A stretch of 64,000 bases of DNA from Fibrobacteria bacterium AD312 (GTDB lineage: Bacteria > Fibrobacterota > Fibrobacteria > Fibrobacterales > Fibrobacteraceae), in contig LIUM01000008.1 in assembly GCA_001462345.1 (NCBI GenBank), positions 36,911 to 100,910 of the forward strand, read 5' to 3'. The position numbers were made by a program, and so were the translations under genes. The first letter of the stretch is position 1; each line of letters opens with the position of its first letter. The notes under the pieces are model-generated. The model was not told the origin of the DNA and did no database searches. It saw only the letters and a program-made list of their open reading frames with translations. Shown here piece by piece: positions 1-7,189 of this stretch.

Positions 1-1
1 T

Positions 2-619
2 ACCTTAACAAAGCATTGGACTAAGCACGAGAAAAAAACCGATGTTAGTATTGAAGACATAAATAGCTTAGTAACTTTAGGCCTTAGAGAAGAAGTGATT
101 GATCGCCAACAAGCTTCAGTGATTAAAAATATTTTAGCGTTAAAGTCAATCTATGTTCGAAAAATCATGACTCCTAGACAAGTCGTATTTTCTCTTTCTG
201 GAGATATGTCTATTGGAGATTCTATTGATAAACGAGGGAATTGGCCTTTTTCAAGAGTTCCTATATATAGCGAAAGTAAAGATCGTTGGATTGGAATTGT
301 TTTGCGTCGCGATGTTTACAATAAATTAGTAGAAGGCGAATCACAATTGTTGTTAAAACAATTAATGCGTCCGATACAATTAATCCCTGATAGTTTGACT
401 TTAGATAAATTATTGCTTCGTTTCTTAAAACAACGTGGCCACATTGTAGGTGTTGTAGATGAATGGGGAGCCATCGCTGGGATTGTAACACTCGAAGATG
501 TTTTAGAAGAAATTTTAGGCCGTGAAATTGTAGATGAATACGATGAAACGGTTGACTTACAAAAAAAGGCTCGCCGTAAAAGTAAGGCTTTAGCCTTTAT
601 TCGCAAACAAGAAAAGTAA
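2..619 (+). CDS. CBS-domain protein, CNNM/CorC (HlyC) family, C-terminal part
   Basis: The reading frame is open from base 2, so the gene begins left of the window; the GTG at 95 is internal, not a start. The visible part has the order expected of CNNM/CorC proteins. First comes the helical linker ending in KIMTPR, the hallmark entry into the first CBS motif. Two CBS motifs follow (SRVPIYSES...WIGIVLRRD and HIVGVVDEWGAIAGIVTLED), then EEILGREIVDEYDE. Full family members carry an N-terminal membrane DUF21 domain, which would lie upstream. The C-terminus is a short basic tail; no CorC_HlyC transporter-associated domain is present, since the protein stops soon after the second CBS motif. Likely role: divalent-cation efflux or a related membrane function (family knowledge). 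The substrate cannot be read from the sequence. Confidence 0.85.
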   Translation, partial: TLTKHWTKHEKKTDVSIEDINSLVTLGLREEVIDRQQASVIKNILALKSIYVRKIMTPRQVVFSLSGDMSIGDSIDKRGNWPFSRVPIYSESKDRWIGIVLRRDVYNKLVEGESQLLLKQLMRPIQLIPDSLTLDKLLLRFLKQRGHIVGVVDEWGAIAGIVTLEDVLEEILGREIVDEYDETVDLQKKARRKSKALAFIRKQEK

Positions 620-634
620 GCAGCTATAATGTTT

Positions 635-1078
635 CTAGGTGAGATTTTTCCATTTATAAAAAAAACTCTTTAGTTTTTTCATAATAAAAGAATTCTTTTC
701 TGGTTCAATAAAGAAGGTGGCAATACACGTTATAGGGTACACATTTAAGAAAAATTGTGGAATTAATAAAAAGCTAAATAAATCTTGTTGTGATAATGTA
801 TAAATGGTACTAATGTTACTTATTAAATAAAAAACAAGGAACAAAAAAGAATAAACTTTAAGAATAGTGGAATTGTTTTTTATAATGGAGAATGAACCTG
901 TGAATATCGTAAAAAGAGGTATAAGAAAAGAAATCGCTCGAATCTTAAAATCGAAATCAATCATATTCGCTTGAAATGCTCCATAGAAAACCAATAATCC
1001 ATTAGTTATAAATATGATTGAGCAAAGTCTCAAGAGCCCTATGTTTAAAAACGTCGAGTTGCAATTAGGACATTTCAT
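635..1078 (-). CDS. small membrane protein with N-terminal zinc-ribbon motif
   Basis: This is a 147-residue protein that I do not recognise. It opens with MKCPNCNSTF, a single CxxC knuckle typical of half a zinc ribbon. Four hydrophobic segments follow (about residues 13-35, 48-62, 73-95 and 103-122) and then a basic tail (KKLKSFFYKWK). The ATG at 1078 is preceded by AAGGA at a spacing of about 7, which supports the start. It converges on the CBS gene with only a 15-base gap and is divergent from rplM. The base composition is more AT-rich than its neighbours. Probably an inner-membrane protein of unknown function. Confidence 0.6.
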   Translation of the reverse strand: MKCPNCNSTFLNIGLLRLCSIIFITNGLLVFYGAFQANMIDFDFKIRAISFLIPLFTIFTGSFSIIKNNSTILKVYSFLFLVFYLISNISTIYTLSQQDLFSFLLIPQFFLNVYPITCIATFFIEPEKNSFIMKKLKSFFYKWKNLT

Positions 1079-1197
1079 AGTAATTCCTTTTTATTCTTTA
1101 GGAAAACATTATCTATCAAATGTACTTAAAGCGTGTTGAAACGTAATGACAACAAATATGTATAAAACCCTTTTTGCGCTATATTGATTATGCAAAT

Positions 1198-1215
1198 TGA
1201 TATAATTGATATAAT
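1198..1215 (+). promoter_or_regulatory. tandem extended -10 boxes upstream of rplM
   Basis: The nonamer TGATATAAT occurs twice in direct tandem (1198-1206 and 1207-1215). Each copy is a perfect extended -10 element (TGn-TATAAT). No well-spaced -35 is visible (TTGCGC at 1174 is 21 bases from the first box). The boxes lie about 130 bases upstream of rplM and point toward it, so they are the best promoter candidate for rplM-rpsI. Confidence 0.5.
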
Positions 1216-1347
1216 AGAAAACGTTGATTTATAGGGCTTTTTCTGAAAAAACTACTTTTTTGCTCTTGTTTTTGAATTCTCTTATTCTAAATTTTGTCCG
1301 AACTATTCAGAACGATTTGTTTTGATTTAACTTAATCGAGGATTTAC

Positions 1348-1782
1348 ATGAAGACCATTATGGTAAACCCCAAGACAGTGACTCACAAGTGGAAACTTGT
1401 GGATGCTGCGGACAAGCCTATGGGCCGCGTAGCAACTGAAGTCGCTCGTCTTCTTATGGGCAAACACAAGGCTATTTATTCCCCTAACGTTGATACTGGT
1501 GATTTCGTTATTGTTATTAATGCAGAAAAAGTAATGCTTAGTGGCAATAAAATTGATCAAAAAGAGTATTTCCATCACACAGGTCACATTGGTGGCGAAC
1601 GTTGGATCAACTGCAAAGATCTTATGGTTAAGCATCCTACTGCGCCTCTCGAAATGGCTATCTGGGGCATGCTTCCTCATACCAATCTTGGTCGCAAGAT
1701 GATGAAGAAATTAAAAATCTATGCTGGTGCTGAGCATCAACATGCAGCTCAAAACCCTGAAACCGTCGACTTGAAAGTCTAG
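1348..1782 (+). CDS. rplM: 50S ribosomal protein L13
   Basis: L13 is a 144-residue early-assembly protein of the large ribosomal subunit, and the length is normal for the family. Family landmarks are visible: HKWKLVDAADKPMGRVATEVARLL near the start (quoted in part: WKLVDAADKPMGRVATEVA), the HHTGHIGG segment, and the C-terminal MLPHTNLGRKMMKKLKIYAGAEHQH block. ATG at 1348 follows a purine-rich CGAGGA. It is the first gene of the classic rplM-rpsI pair; only 17 bases separate its stop from the rpsI start. Confidence 0.98.
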   Translation: MKTIMVNPKTVTHKWKLVDAADKPMGRVATEVARLLMGKHKAIYSPNVDTGDFVIVINAEKVMLSGNKIDQKEYFHHTGHIGGERWINCKDLMVKHPTAPLEMAIWGMLPHTNLGRKMMKKLKIYAGAEHQHAAQNPETVDLKV

Positions 1783-1799
1783 GAACGGAGGATAAATCT

Positions 1800-2204
1800 A
1801 TCGCTACTGCAAAAGCAAAAAAGATCTACCGTGGCACAGGTCGTCGTAAGAACGCCATCGCCGCTGTTGTTTTAAGACCGGGTTCCGGCAAGCGTGTTAT
1901 CAATGGTCGTGATTTTAAGGAATACTTCCATTCTGACGTGCAAAACATGATCGCTAATTTACCATTTGCCATTCTTGAAAACGCTGAAGAATGGGACGTT
2001 GAAGTCACCGCTCGTGGTGGTGGAATCGCTGGCCAAATGGGGGCTGTTCGTTTAGGTATCGCTCGCGCTCTCGTCGCTAACGATGCTGAAGTCAAACCTG
2101 CTTTGAAAAAAGAAGGCTTAATGACTCGTGACGCACGTGCTGTAGAACGTAAGAAGTTCGGCCGTAAAAAGGCTCGTAAACGCTTCCAGTTCTCCAAACG
2201 TTAA
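1800..2204 (+). CDS. rpsI: 30S ribosomal protein S9, apparent ATC start codon
   Basis: S9 lies in the small-subunit head, and its C-terminal tail reaches the P-site tRNA (family knowledge). The frame encodes ATAKAKKIYRGTGRRKNAIA at its start, the RGGG segment in the middle (TARGGGIAGQMGAVRLGIAR), and the basic tail ending in FSKR. That gives about 134 residues, normal for S9. No ATG, GTG or TTG lies at the expected start. The codon before GCT-ACT-GCA is ATC (1800-1802), with a strong GGAGG at 1787-1791 and 8 bases of spacing. The first conventional start (GTG 1938) would delete the conserved N-terminal third. I therefore call ATC as the start, either a real rare initiator or a sequencing/assembly error of ATG. 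A terminator follows immediately. Confidence 0.93.
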   Translation: MATAKAKKIYRGTGRRKNAIAAVVLRPGSGKRVINGRDFKEYFHSDVQNMIANLPFAILENAEEWDVEVTARGGGIAGQMGAVRLGIARALVANDAEVKPALKKEGLMTRDARAVERKKFGRKKARKRFQFSKR

Positions 2205-2230
2205 TCGTTTACAACGCATTTCAAAAAAGA

Positions 2231-2258
2231 AACGCCTTCTATGCAAGGCGTTTTTTTT
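2231..2258 (+). terminator. intrinsic terminator of rplM-rpsI
   Basis: An 8-bp stem AACGCCTT / AAGGCGTT with loop CTATGC is followed directly by eight T residues. It lies 27 bases after the rpsI stop. Confidence 0.9.
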
Positions 2259-2341
2259 GTGTATTTAAAACCGCCACCAGCTAGGTACAACGTCCGCCCT
2301 CATGACTGAAAACATCACGTCGCAAACCATTATTTTTTGGT

Positions 2342-2465
2342 GCTGATATATGTTAAAAAGGTTTTTCATTGGCTAAAGTCACAAAAGTAACGGACAGTGT
2401 ACAGCTTCCCTATTAAACGAAGCTTCCTCAAAAAGTCACAAGGATGCATTTTTAGTAATATCAGC
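2342..2465. other. gene-free stretch with RNA-like fold (putative structured RNA or remnant)
   Basis: The interval between the rpsI terminator (2258) and rpsB (2707) has no convincing ORF. Within it, GCTGATAT (2342-2349) can pair perfectly with ATATCAGC (2458-2465). This encloses an inner 6-bp hairpin AGCTTC (2403-2408) / GAAGCT (2419-2424) with a 10-base loop. The decamer AAAGTCACAA is also repeated directly (2375-2384 and 2432-2441). It does not match 6S, tmRNA, SRP RNA, RNase P or a riboswitch that I can recognise. It could be a small RNA on either strand, or the remains of an older element. The outer parts (2259-2341 and 2466-2611) show nothing further. Confidence 0.3.
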
Positions 2466-2611
2466 TTAACATAAGTTTTCTTAAAATAAGATGATTTAAA
2501 ATATTACGTTTTCTTTCATTTCCAATTTGATTTCTCTAGTCTCTTTATTTGTTTTTTCTATATTTGGCTCCAACTTGGATATTAAGTCCGAGCTAAACAA
2601 TAAATCACCGG

Positions 2612-2641
2612 TTGACAAGAGTTGCTTCGGTGGCGAAATTA
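2612..2641 (+). promoter_or_regulatory. possible rpsB promoter
   Basis: A perfect -35 TTGACA lies at 2612-2617, with only a weak -10 (AAATTA, 2636-2641, spacer 18). It is about 65 bases before the rpsB start codon and correctly oriented. The weak -10 keeps confidence low. Confidence 0.35.
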
Positions 2642-2706
2642 GGGAACTTTTTTTGCTTATGCAGCTTAGTTGTACGCCGGGTAGTATAACCGATTAGGAG
2701 TCAATT

Positions 2707-3441
2707 ATGGCAAATCTGCCTTCCGTAGAAGACCTGCTCGCAGCAGGCGCTCATTTTGGTCATCAGACACAGCGCTGGAACCCAAAAATGAAACCTTATA
2801 TCCTTGCCGAAAAAAACGGCATCTATGTTCTTAACCTTTCAAAGACCCGTGATCTTTTAGATGCTGCTGCTAAAGCGGCTGCTCGTGTCTCTGCATCTGG
2901 AAAGAGCGTTCTTTTTGTTGGTACAAAGCCAACAGCTCGTCAAGTCGTAACAGAAGCTGCTACTGCTTGCAATCACTTTAGCGTAACCAATCGTTGGCTC
3001 GGTGGTATGCTCACTAATTTCCAAACAGTTCGTAAATCTATCAAGCAAATCGATAAGATTGACGCTATGGAAAAAGACGGTCTATTCCAAGAATTATCTA
3101 AGAAAGAAGTTTTAGATATGACTCGTGAACGCAATAAGTTATTGTCTGTGTTTGGTGGTATTCGTGATATGGGTGCTATTCCAGGCTTAGTTATTGTCAC
3201 TGATCTTAATCATGAAAAAATTGCTGTTGCAGAAGCTCGTCGTTTACACATTCCAATCATTGGCATTTGTGATACAAACGTCGATCCTACTCTCGTGGAT
3301 TTCCCTATTCCAGCAAATGATGATGCTGTGAAATCAGTGAAATTAATTATTGATTATATCGCAAGCAATGTCACTCCTCGCTCTAACGTTGCTAAAGAAG
3401 CGAACGAAGCAGCGAAGAAGTTTGACAACGGAGAAAACTAA
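2707..3441 (+). CDS. rpsB: 30S ribosomal protein S2
   Basis: S2 is 244 residues here, close to the usual 230-260. It binds the small-subunit back near S1. Recognisable blocks are LLAAGAHFGHQTQRWNPKM at the N-terminus, then NRWLGGMLTNFQT, the GGIRDMGAIPGLVIVTD segment, and CDTNVDPTLVDFPIPANDDA. ATG at 2707 has TAGGAG at 2695-2700. It opens the classic rpsB-tsf-pyrH-frr order and is one base from tsf. Confidence 0.98.
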   Translation: MANLPSVEDLLAAGAHFGHQTQRWNPKMKPYILAEKNGIYVLNLSKTRDLLDAAAKAAARVSASGKSVLFVGTKPTARQVVTEAATACNHFSVTNRWLGGMLTNFQTVRKSIKQIDKIDAMEKDGLFQELSKKEVLDMTRERNKLLSVFGGIRDMGAIPGLVIVTDLNHEKIAVAEARRLHIPIIGICDTNVDPTLVDFPIPANDDAVKSVKLIIDYIASNVTPRSNVAKEANEAAKKFDNGEN

Positions 3442-3442
3442 A

Positions 3443-4336
3443 ATGCAAATAACTGCCTCTTTAGTAAATGAACTTCGCACCAAAACAGGTGTGGGGATGA
3501 TGCAGTGCAAAAAAGCGTTGACTGAAACAGATGGCGATTTAGATAAAGCGATTGATTTGCTTCGCAAACAAGGGGCTGCTGTTGCCGCTAAACGTGCAGA
3601 CAAAGATGCAAAAGAAGGCCGTGTATTTCTCGTTGAAGCAGAATCTCGTGCCGTTGCTTTTGAATTGAGCTGCGAAACAGAACCTGTTTCAAAAAATGAA
3701 GACTTTAACGATCTTGCTAATCTTGCTACAAAAGTTTTAAGCTCACAAGAAATCACTTCTATTGAAGGTTTACTTGAAGCTTCTGCTGATGGCGTTAAAG
3801 TGAGCGATCGTCTTCAAGACGTGCTTGTTAAAATTCAAGAGAACATTAGTTTCCGTAAATTAGCTTCCATGAAACGCTCTTCAAATGAAGTGTTTGGTAT
3901 TTATTCTCACATGATGGGAAAAATCGGTGTGATTACAAAGCTTGCTTTTGTAGGCACTCCTTCTAGTGAAGCTGATCTTAAACAAGTGGCTAAAGAAATT
4001 TCAATGCAAGCAGCGGCATTTGCTCCTGTTGCAGTGAAGGCTTCTGACGTTCCTGCTGAAACTATTGAAAAAGAACGCGAAATTGCTCGTGCTCAAATTG
4101 AAAACGCTGCAAAAGAATCAGGTAAGGCAACAAAACCTGAATTTGTAGAACGTCAATTAGATGGCCGTGTAGCTAAGGTTCTAAAAGAAATAGTTCTTGA
4201 AGATCAAGAATTTTTCATTGCAGATAAAAATCCAAAGAAATTAAACGTTAAGGATTATCTAGAAAGCGTTGCTCCTACTCTTGGGCTTTCGAGCTTAAAA
4301 GTGGTAGAATTAATTCGCTTTGAAAGAGGTAACTAA
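3443..4336 (+). CDS. tsf: translation elongation factor Ts
   Basis: EF-Ts is the guanine-nucleotide exchange factor of EF-Tu. The ATG at 3443 gives MQITASLVNELRTKTGVGMM, the standard N-terminus, with ACGGAG inside the rpsB end as ribosome site. The frame is open further upstream to 3350, but that extension overlaps rpsB and has no family counterpart. Landmarks are RTKTGVGMMQCKKALTE (N-domain that binds EF-Tu), RKQGAAVAAKRADKDAKEG, and the coiled-coil and dimerisation parts through about residue 297. The length is normal. It overlaps pyrH by one base (TAATG), so translation is probably coupled. Confidence 0.97.
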   Translation: MQITASLVNELRTKTGVGMMQCKKALTETDGDLDKAIDLLRKQGAAVAAKRADKDAKEGRVFLVEAESRAVAFELSCETEPVSKNEDFNDLANLATKVLSSQEITSIEGLLEASADGVKVSDRLQDVLVKIQENISFRKLASMKRSSNEVFGIYSHMMGKIGVITKLAFVGTPSSEADLKQVAKEISMQAAAFAPVAVKASDVPAETIEKEREIARAQIENAAKESGKATKPEFVERQLDGRVAKVLKEIVLEDQEFFIADKNPKKLNVKDYLESVAPTLGLSSLKVVELIRFERGN

Positions 4337-5052
4337 TGGGTAACGCACCAAGATTTTCTAGAGTTCTACTCAAGTTGAGTGGAGAAGCTCTTGCTGGCTC
4401 CAAAGGGCATGGCATTGATTCTGAAATTTTATCGACAATGGCGCATGAAATCGCTTCTGTCTTAAAATCTGGAGTTCAAGTGGCTCTTGTTATTGGTGGC
4501 GGTAATCTGGTGCGTGGAATTTCTGCATCTGCTGGTGGCATGAATCGTGCCGCCGGAGATGCTATGGGTATGTTAGGTACAGTCATGAATGGGATAGCCA
4601 TGCAGGATGCTTTAGACAAAGAGGGCGTGAATAGCGTTGTCATGTCTGCCATTCGCATGGAGCCTGTTTGTGAATTTTTTGATCGTCGTAAGGCGATGTC
4701 TTTATTGAATTCGGGGAGTGTGGTTATTTTCTCTGCAGGTACTGGAAATCCATTTTTCACTACTGACAGTGCTGCCGCTCTTCGTGCAATTGAAACTGAA
4801 TGTGATGTAATAATGAAAGCGACTAAGGTCGATGGTATTTATTCTGCAGATCCAATGAAAGATCCTACTGCAACACGTTTTGAATCCATTTCCTATAGTG
4901 AAGTGCTTCAAAAAGGGCTGCAAGTCATGGATACAGCAGCAGTTGCTTTATGCATGGAACAGAAAATGCCTATTTTAGTGTTCCAAATGATAAAGGGAAA
5001 CTTGACTAAAGCGACCACTGAAGGTACTTTAGGTACACTGGTGCATTGTTAA
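4336..5052 (+). CDS. pyrH: uridylate (UMP) kinase
   Basis: PyrH phosphorylates UMP to UDP and belongs to the amino-acid-kinase fold. At 238 residues it is full length. Visible motifs are RVLLKLSGEALAG (phosphate-binding lysine and glycine loop), VIGGGNLVRG, the FFTTDSAAALRA segment, and MKATKVDGIYSADP. Its start ATG overlaps the tsf stop. It lies between tsf and frr as in most bacteria, and a 34-base gap with AAAGAGGA follows before frr. Confidence 0.97.
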   Translation: MGNAPRFSRVLLKLSGEALAGSKGHGIDSEILSTMAHEIASVLKSGVQVALVIGGGNLVRGISASAGGMNRAAGDAMGMLGTVMNGIAMQDALDKEGVNSVVMSAIRMEPVCEFFDRRKAMSLLNSGSVVIFSAGTGNPFFTTDSAAALRAIETECDVIMKATKVDGIYSADPMKDPTATRFESISYSEVLQKGLQVMDTAAVALCMEQKMPILVFQMIKGNLTKATTEGTLGTLVHC

Positions 5053-5086
5053 TTTTTATTATTGCACAAGAAAGAGGAAAATAAAT

Positions 5087-5620
5087 ATGTCAGAATATGT
5101 GCAAAAAATGGAAAAAGCGGTCGAAGCGACTGAACGTGAATTTTCAAAATTAAGAGCAGGCCAAGCATCTCCTGCTATTCTAAATGATGTTAGAGTGGAT
5201 TATTATGGCACTCCCACTCCTATTTCTCAAGTAGCAAAAATTTCAGTTCCTGAACCACGCATGTTATTAGTGAGCCCTTGGGAAAAGAATTTAATGGACG
5301 CTGTCGAAAAAGCCATTCTCGCTGCTAATATTGGTGTTACTCCAATGAAAGATGGTAACTGTATTCGTGTGGCTCTCCCTATTTTAACTACAGAACGTCG
5401 TCAAGAACTCGCTAAAATTGCTCGTAAGCATGCTGAAGACGGTCGTGTGGCAATTCGTAATATTCGTCGCGACGCTAACGATGCTATCAAAAAGCAAAAA
5501 GATCTTCCTGAAGATGAAGTCAAAAAACAACAAGACGAGATTCAGAAAGCGACCGATAAATACATTGGTATGATCGATCGTGTGCTCCAGGAAAAGGAAA
5601 ACGACATTCTTAAGGTTTGA
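5087..5620 (+). CDS. frr: ribosome recycling factor
   Basis: RRF splits post-termination ribosomes together with EF-G. At 177 residues it is slightly shorter than the common 185, mainly because its N-terminus starts directly at the first helix (MSEYVQKMEKAVEATEREFS). Signature segments are KLRAGQASPAILNDVRVDYYG, PEPRMLLVSPWEK and the long C-terminal helices with RNIRRDANDAIKKQ. ATG at 5087 is preceded by AGAGGA. It is followed by uppS with near-zero spacing. Confidence 0.97.
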   Translation: MSEYVQKMEKAVEATEREFSKLRAGQASPAILNDVRVDYYGTPTPISQVAKISVPEPRMLLVSPWEKNLMDAVEKAILAANIGVTPMKDGNCIRVALPILTTERRQELAKIARKHAEDGRVAIRNIRRDANDAIKKQKDLPEDEVKKQQDEIQKATDKYIGMIDRVLQEKENDILKV

Positions 5621-5622
5621 GT

Positions 5623-6333
5623 GTGGAAAATCAACTCAGACATGTCGCCATCATCATGGATGGCAACGGTAGATGGGCCAAACGTCAAGGTTTTGAGCGT
5701 TTCTTTGGACATCGAAAGGGCACTCAGGCTACTATTGATGCGGTAGAAGTTGGTGTCGATTTAAAATTAGAACATTTAACACTATATGTTTTCAGCTCCG
5801 AAAATTGGGGCCGACCTTCAAAAGAGGTTGATTATTTGATGAAGCTTCTTGTCGAAATGGTGGCACAAGAACTTCCTCATTTAATGGAAAAACAGGTGAA
5901 ATTAAAAGTCATAGGTAATATTGAACGATTACCTAAAGAGCCTCGTATTAAATTAGAAGAGGCTATTCATAAGACCGAAAAAAATACGGGCATGCAATTA
6001 AATCTTGCGATTTCTTATGGGGGTCGTTTAGAAATCATTGATTCGTGTAAAAAGATTGCGCAAAAAGTAAAAAACGGTTCTTTGAATGTTGAAGATATTA
6101 ATGAAGAAGTTTTTTCAAAACATCTTTATTTGGAAGGCGCTCCTGATCCAGATTTAGTGATTCGTACAGGTGGAGAATTTCGTTTATCGAACTACTTACT
6201 TTGGCAGGCCGCTTACAGTGAATTTTTTGTTTCAAAAACACTTTGGCCTGATTTCACAAAAGAGGAATTTCTTGAGGCTGTAGCGTTTTATCAAACCAGG
6301 GAACGTCGTTTTGGGAAGGTAGTTAGTGAGTAA
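5623..6333 (+). CDS. uppS: undecaprenyl (isoprenyl) diphosphate synthase
   Basis: This is a cis-prenyltransferase that makes the C55 lipid carrier for peptidoglycan. The catalytic block IIMDGNGRWAKRQG is near the start, LTLYVFSSENWGRP follows, and the C-terminal RTGGEFRLSNYLLWQ is the diphosphate-binding signature (most homologues have RTSGE). I prefer GTG at 5623, which has TAAGG at 5611-5615 with spacing 7. TTG at 5617 would also keep the frame but lacks a well-placed ribosome site. It sits in the rpsB-to-rseP block and overlaps cdsA by 8 bases. Confidence 0.95.
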   Translation: MENQLRHVAIIMDGNGRWAKRQGFERFFGHRKGTQATIDAVEVGVDLKLEHLTLYVFSSENWGRPSKEVDYLMKLLVEMVAQELPHLMEKQVKLKVIGNIERLPKEPRIKLEEAIHKTEKNTGMQLNLAISYGGRLEIIDSCKKIAQKVKNGSLNVEDINEEVFSKHLYLEGAPDPDLVIRTGGEFRLSNYLLWQAAYSEFFVSKTLWPDFTKEEFLEAVAFYQTRERRFGKVVSE

Positions 6334-7189
6334 TCTAGCTCTACGATTAATTTTTGCTGCAGTAGCAATACCAGTTGTTTTTTTCTGCCTTTGGTGGGCT
6401 GATTGGACTCGTGTTGCTTTAATGGTTTTTCTAGGTGCCGTCGGGGCTTGGGAATGGTCGAGAATGGTTTCCAAAATGTATTTGGGCCCAAAAATGGCGA
6501 TACTTGCTCCATTGTCGGCAACGGCACTTACACTAGGTTGGGTTTTTACTTCTGGTCATTTCTTTGGACTACCACCTGTTCCAGGATTAATCGGTTTCAT
6601 TGCACTGATTGTCGTTTGCTTATACATTGCCATCGCTTTTGCAAAAGTAAATATTGAAAATCTATTCCCTTGGTTTTTAATGCAATTAGGTGCTCCTATG
6701 TACTTAGGCCTTTGGGGCGGATTATCGGTTTTAATTTTAGGTTCAGGTCATGGCCTAGAACATTCTTATAAGTTTATTCTTGTGATGACAGCCATGTGGG
6801 GCTGTGATACCTTCGCTTACTTTGTAGGGAAATTTTTAACGAATCGTTTCATTTTTGGCCGTCATCTGATGGCTCCTCAAATTAGTCCTAAAAAAACATG
6901 GGAAGGTGCTATTGGTGGCACTATATTTACCATGGGTTGGGTTGCATTCTGGGCTATTCCAGTTTTTCAATATTCCTGGTACAAAGGGCTTGTTTTAGGT
7001 TTAGTTTTAGCGATTGCAGGGCAAGCAGGTGATCTATTGATGTCTGCTCTTAAACGCTGGAGTGGTACAAAAGATGCTAGTCAAATCTTTGTAGGGCACG
7101 GCGGTGTTTTAGATCGTGGAGATTCTTTTTATCTAGCCGCTCCTATGCTTTTGTTATTATCAGAATTTTTTAATGGGATATTAAGCTAA
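6326..7189 (+). CDS. cdsA: phosphatidate cytidylyltransferase (CDP-diglyceride synthase)
   Basis: CdsA is an inner-membrane enzyme converting phosphatidate and CTP to CDP-diacylglycerol, the entry to phospholipid synthesis. The 287-residue protein has about seven or eight hydrophobic segments. It carries the C-terminal signature as SPKKTWEGAIGG followed by VGHGGVLDRGDS (usually PGHGG). The start is GTG at 6326 with GGGAAGG upstream inside uppS. It overlaps dxr by one base (TAATG). Confidence 0.95.
   Translation: MSNLALRLIFAAVAIPVVFFCLWWADWTRVALMVFLGAVGAWEWSRMVSKMYLGPKMAILAPLSATALTLGWVFTSGHFFGLPPVPGLIGFIALIVVCLYIAIAFAKVNIENLFPWFLMQLGAPMYLGLWGGLSVLILGSGHGLEHSYKFILVMTAMWGCDTFAYFVGKFLTNRFIFGRHLMAPQISPKKTWEGAIGGTIFTMGWVAFWAIPVFQYSWYKGLVLGLVLAIAGQAGDLLMSALKRWSGTKDASQIFVGHGGVLDRGDSFYLAAPMLLLLSEFFNGILS

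Noticed and set aside
1938..2204. S9 starting at GTG 1938 (88 residues)
   Set aside because: It would lose the conserved N-terminal third of S9; the upstream frame with ATC and GGAGG is better supported.
3350..3442. N-terminal extension of EF-Ts inside rpsB
   Set aside because: No family counterpart; ATG 3443 with ACGGAG gives the standard EF-Ts start.
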